DNA of 64,000 nucleotides. Source: Pseudomonas sp. Q11 (lineage in GTDB: Bacteria; Pseudomonadota; Gammaproteobacteria; Pseudomonadales; Pseudomonadaceae). This document shows, in pieces, positions 62,201-64,000 of the stretch. Under the pieces are notes generated by a model. It worked only from the letters and a program-made list of their open reading frames with translations, had not been told where the DNA came from and ran no database searches. Both the position numbers and the translations under genes were made by a program. The stretch lies in NCBI RefSeq assembly GCF_024494355.1, contig NZ_JAKNQY010000017.1, positions 26,271 to 90,270 on the forward strand. Reading direction: 5' to 3'. How positions within the stretch are numbered: the stretch's first letter is position 1; every line of letters starts with the position of its first letter.

Positions 62201-62971
62201 AGCTACCTGGTGATGGGTCTTGGGGATGTCTACCTCGGCGCGCCGGTCGCCACGCCCCTGGACCCTCGGCATCGACTGGTGACCACCAAATACAATCCGG
62301 CCCGCACCTGGACGGCGGAAAATTCGGTGGGCATCGGCGGCGCGTACATGTGCGTGTACGGCATGGAGGGCCCAGGTGGGTATCAGTTCGTCGGGCGCAC
62401 GTTGCAGATGTGGAATCGTTATCGCGAGGTCGCCGCATTCGACGGCAAACCCTGGCTGCTGCGGTTCTTCGACCAGATCCGCTTCTACCCGGTCAGCGCC
62501 GATGAACTGCTGCGCATCCGCCGGGACTTCCCGCTGGGCCGCTTCGACCTGAACATCGAACACAGCCAGCTCAATCTTGCCGATTATCAGCGCTTCCTGG
62601 CCCAGGAGGCGGACAGCATCGCGGCGTTTCGGGCGCAGCAACAAGGCGCCTTCAACGCCGAGCGCGAGCGCTGGATCGCCAGTGGCCAGGCGCACTTCGA
62701 CAGCGAAGAACCAGCACCCGCACCCAATGAAGATTCGCTGCTGAGCGAGGATCAACTCAGCGTCGACAGCCACATCGCTGGCAATCTCTGGCAGGTCCAG
62801 GTGCAGGTGGGTGCTCGGGTCAGCGCGGGTGAGGTATTGGTAATTCTGGAGTCGATGAAGATGGAAATCCCGGTGCTCGCTCCCGTGTCCGGAGTGGTAC
62901 GCGAGATTCGTGTACAGCCCGGCTCGGCGGTGCGCGCCGGACAACGTGTGGTGGTGCTGGAACGTGACTGA
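59291..62971 (+). CDS. Biotin-dependent carboxylase, urea/guanidine carboxylase
   Basis: Encodes 1226 residues in urea-carboxylase order: biotin carboxylase (about 1-450: KILIANRGAIACRI, the ATP-grasp STAGGGGIGMRV), KipA/AHS2 carboxyltransferase (about 455-760: GTQTSIQDYPGRLGYWAVGV), KipI/AHS1 part (about 815-1100), and a C-terminal biotinyl domain with Lys1190 in ESMKME. Beside a guanidine-I riboswitch and DUF1989 genes it most likely carboxylates guanidine. Residues about 764-803 are encoded by a REP pair inserted in frame between the two carboxyltransferase parts. Whether that linker is tolerated is untested. Confidence 0.93.
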   Translation: MFKKILIANRGAIACRILRTLRELKVEGVAVYSQADAASLHIQQADEAHCLGEGAAANTYLAVDKLLAIAKSSGATAIHPGYGFLSENAAFAQACEAAGIAFIGPTPEQLRVFGLKHTARDLARRHGVPLLEGSELLDSVDAALLAATQIGYPVMLKSTAGGGGIGMRVCRNAAELSESFEAVKRLGQNNFSDAGVFIEKYIERARHLEVQVFGDGQGQVIALGVRDCSVQRRNQKVLEETPAPNLPEGMADELCAAAIQLAQAVNYRSAGTVEFVFDSDAGRFYFLEVNTRLQVEHGVTEQVWNVDLVRWMVQLAAGDLPPLSELRQGLQAQGHAIQARLYAEDPGRDFQPSPGLLTAVQFPKADGKQLRIDTWVEAGCQIPPYFDPMIAKVIRWAPTREQARLGLHQALNESLLYGVETNRDYLQQILLDAPFASGQPWTRCLEALVYRANTFEVLSPGTQTSIQDYPGRLGYWAVGVPPSGPMDSRSLRLGNRLLGNAEGAAALEITMSGPLLRFNCAARVAVTGAVIALTLDGEAVPMNTALSIPAGSTLAIGTIAGAGARSYLCLQGGVQVPDYLGSKSTFTLGQFGGHGGRALCTGDVLHLTPLDERVALPQTSEPTLELPDVRQIRVIYGPHGAPEYFTERYIQTFFDTSWEVHFNSSRTGVRLIGPKPEWVRADGGEAGLHPSNIHDNPYAIGAVDFTGDMPVILGPDGPSLGGFVCPVTVIEADLWQLGQLKAGDRVRFVPVDVSTARSLATHFPCGEGACSRSSAQRSPDNDLVPEGLGPLRDPARASSLATGFGDTQTLMSPVVLDIGQDDTRLVARLAGDTHLLLEIGAPELDLVLRFRAHALMQALEHKQLHGVIDLTPGIRSLQVHYQPEQLPLAELLQIVIGEWDAVCAAQDLQVPSRIVHLPLSWDDPACQLAIEKYMTTVRKDAPWCPSNLEFIRRINDLPDLDAVQRTVFDASYLVMGLGDVYLGAPVATPLDPRHRLVTTKYNPARTWTAENSVGIGGAYMCVYGMEGPGGYQFVGRTLQMWNRYREVAAFDGKPWLLRFFDQIRFYPVSADELLRIRRDFPLGRFDLNIEHSQLNLADYQRFLAQEADSIAAFRAQQQGAFNAERERWIASGQAHFDSEEPAPAPNEDSLLSEDQLSVDSHIAGNLWQVQVQVGARVSAGEVLVILESMKMEIPVLAPVSGVVREIRVQPGSAVRAGQRVVVLERD
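61582..61699. repeat. REP pair inserted inside the carboxylase coding sequence
   Basis: TTGTGGCGAGGGAGCTTGCT (61582) and GCGAGCAAGCTCGCTCGCCA (to about 61697) are inverted arms of the same family as the extragenic pair at 45022-45119. They keep the reading frame open and add about 40 residues (reading GEGACSRSSAQRSP ... DPARASSLATG). Confidence 0.88.
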
Positions 62972-62993
62972 ACTCAATCAAAGGATTAATGCC

Positions 62994-64000
62994 ATGAACC
63001 TGTCTTTACGCCTGGACGATCTGCGCGACGCCTACCGCAGCGGCGAACTTACACCTCGGAATTTACTGTTGAGCCTGCGGGAAAAAGCCGCGGCGCTGAA
63101 CCCGGACTACCACCTGTTCATCCACCTGCTGACGCCCGGGGAACTGGAACCCTACCTCGCCGCGCTGGAGGGTCAGGACCTGGAAAGCCTGCCGTTGTAT
63201 GGCGTGCCGTTCGCGATCAAGGACAACATCGACCTGGCTGGCATTCCCACCACGGCCGCCTGCCCGGCGTTCAGCTACGTGCCGCAACGTTCGGCCACCC
63301 TTGTCGAGCAGCTACTGGCCCTGGGCGCGATTCCCCTGGGCAAGACCAATCTCGACCAGTTCGCCACCGGGCTCAACGGCACCCGCTCGCCTTACGGTGC
63401 CTGTCGCAACAGCGTGCTGCCCGACTATCCGGCCGGCGGTTCAAGCGCCGGCTCGTCGCTGGCGGTGGCCCTGGGTGTAGCAAGTTTTGCCCTGGGCACC
63501 GACACCGCAGGTTCGGGTCGGGTGCCGGCGGCGCTGAACAATCTGCTGGGATTGAAGGCCACCAAGGGATTGATCTCCACGGCGGGTGTGGTGCCGGCCT
63601 GTCGCACCCTGGACTGCGTCACGACCTTTACCGCAACGGCGCGGGAAGCCAGCCAATTACTGGCGCTGACCGCCCGCCTCGACCCTCGTGATGAGTACAG
63701 CCGCCGCAACCCGCTGTGGAACGACGGCTCAGCGTTCGGCGCGCCGCGAAGCTTTCGCTTCGGCGTGCCTCGTGGGCAAGACCTGGCTTTTTTCGGCTGC
63801 AACGAAGGTCCACGACTGTTTCAAGAAGCCATTGAGCGACTCAAGGGCCTGGGCGGTGAAGCAGTGGAACTGGACCTGTCTCCGTTTCTGGAAGCCGCCC
63901 GGCTACTGTATGAAGGGCCGTGGGTGGCCGAGCGCTACAGTGTTGCCGGGGAGCTGACGGAGCGCGAGCCCGACGCCGTACTGCCGGTTATCCGCGCCGT
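62994..64000 (+). CDS. atzF: Allophanate hydrolase (partial, runs off the window)
   Basis: The ATG at 62994 opens a frame that runs past the window end (335 residues seen). It is an amidase-signature enzyme: the catalytic Lys in AIKDNIDLAGIPTTAACPAF, the Gly/Ser block PAGGSSAGSSLAVALGVASF, and the nucleophile Ser in GTDTAGSGRVPAAL. It should hydrolyse allophanate to ammonia and CO2, the last step of the pathway. It follows the carboxylase by 22 bp. Confidence 0.94.
   Translation, partial: MNLSLRLDDLRDAYRSGELTPRNLLLSLREKAAALNPDYHLFIHLLTPGELEPYLAALEGQDLESLPLYGVPFAIKDNIDLAGIPTTAACPAFSYVPQRSATLVEQLLALGAIPLGKTNLDQFATGLNGTRSPYGACRNSVLPDYPAGGSSAGSSLAVALGVASFALGTDTAGSGRVPAALNNLLGLKATKGLISTAGVVPACRTLDCVTTFTATAREASQLLALTARLDPRDEYSRRNPLWNDGSAFGAPRSFRFGVPRGQDLAFFGCNEGPRLFQEAIERLKGLGGEAVELDLSPFLEAARLLYEGPWVAERYSVAGELTEREPDAVLPVIRA

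Overview
The window reads as the chromosome of a fluorescent pseudomonad (Pseudomonas fluorescens group). The evidence is the algU-mucA-mucB-mucD stress cluster, the rnd-ycgL-ycgN and bamC-dapA-purC neighbourhoods, and many paired REP repeats with a core like GAGCGAGCCTGCTCGC. The species cannot be fixed from the sequence alone.

Layout. 0-5.4 kb: minus-strand housekeeping genes (an M61-like protein, YcgN, a hydroxyacid dehydrogenase, YcgL, RNase D, a methyltransferase). 5.4-15.7 kb: a loosely organised accessory stretch with EptA, a glutamine-synthetase-like enzyme, a broken LysR gene, a CHMI-type isomerase with its LysR neighbour, an AraC regulator, cupin and PhyH oxygenases, a chemoreceptor, and a DUF3077 gene with a structured upstream region. 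16.3-28.3 kb: a ~12.0-kb, AT-richer integrative element inserted at the 3' end of tRNA-Ser(CGA). 28.3-34.8 kb: purC, an MBL hydrolase, bamC, dapA, gcvR, bcp, perM and a TusA-like gene. 34.9-44.1 kb: envelope quality control (BepA; the AlgU/MucA/MucB/MucD cascade), nadB, ygfX-sdhE and ygfZ. 44.2-51.8 kb: an HDOD protein, the TctDE two-component system, the TctCBA tricarboxylate transporter and an AbrB-family protein. 51.9-54.4 kb: ung, an enoyl-CoA hydratase-family gene, a 15-bp tandem repeat and a lipoprotein. 54.7-64 kb: a guanidine-I riboswitch followed by an ABC transporter, two DUF1989 proteins, a biotin-dependent carboxylase and the start of allophanate hydrolase. This last block fits guanidine assimilation: uptake, carboxylation, deimination to allophanate, then hydrolysis.

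The element at 16,320-28,301 is the most novel part. An 18-bp direct repeat bounds it. It encodes a tyrosine recombinase next to tandem TACGTAGAATC boxes, with matching boxes at the far end, and also a serine recombinase, a Rap1a/Tai-like immunity protein, several small membrane proteins, three similar CxxC...CxxxC zinc-finger proteins (one with an HNH-like core), and a tightly coupled four-gene operon ending in a 736-residue tape-measure-like protein. No capsid, portal, terminase, tail tube or baseplate gene was seen. A satellite or mobile island that makes its own tape-measure-like protein is an inference that needs testing.

Other points of interest are a REP pair translated in frame inside the carboxylase gene, a metallo-hydrolase gene whose expected start codon reads GAG, and a LysR gene that has lost its central part.
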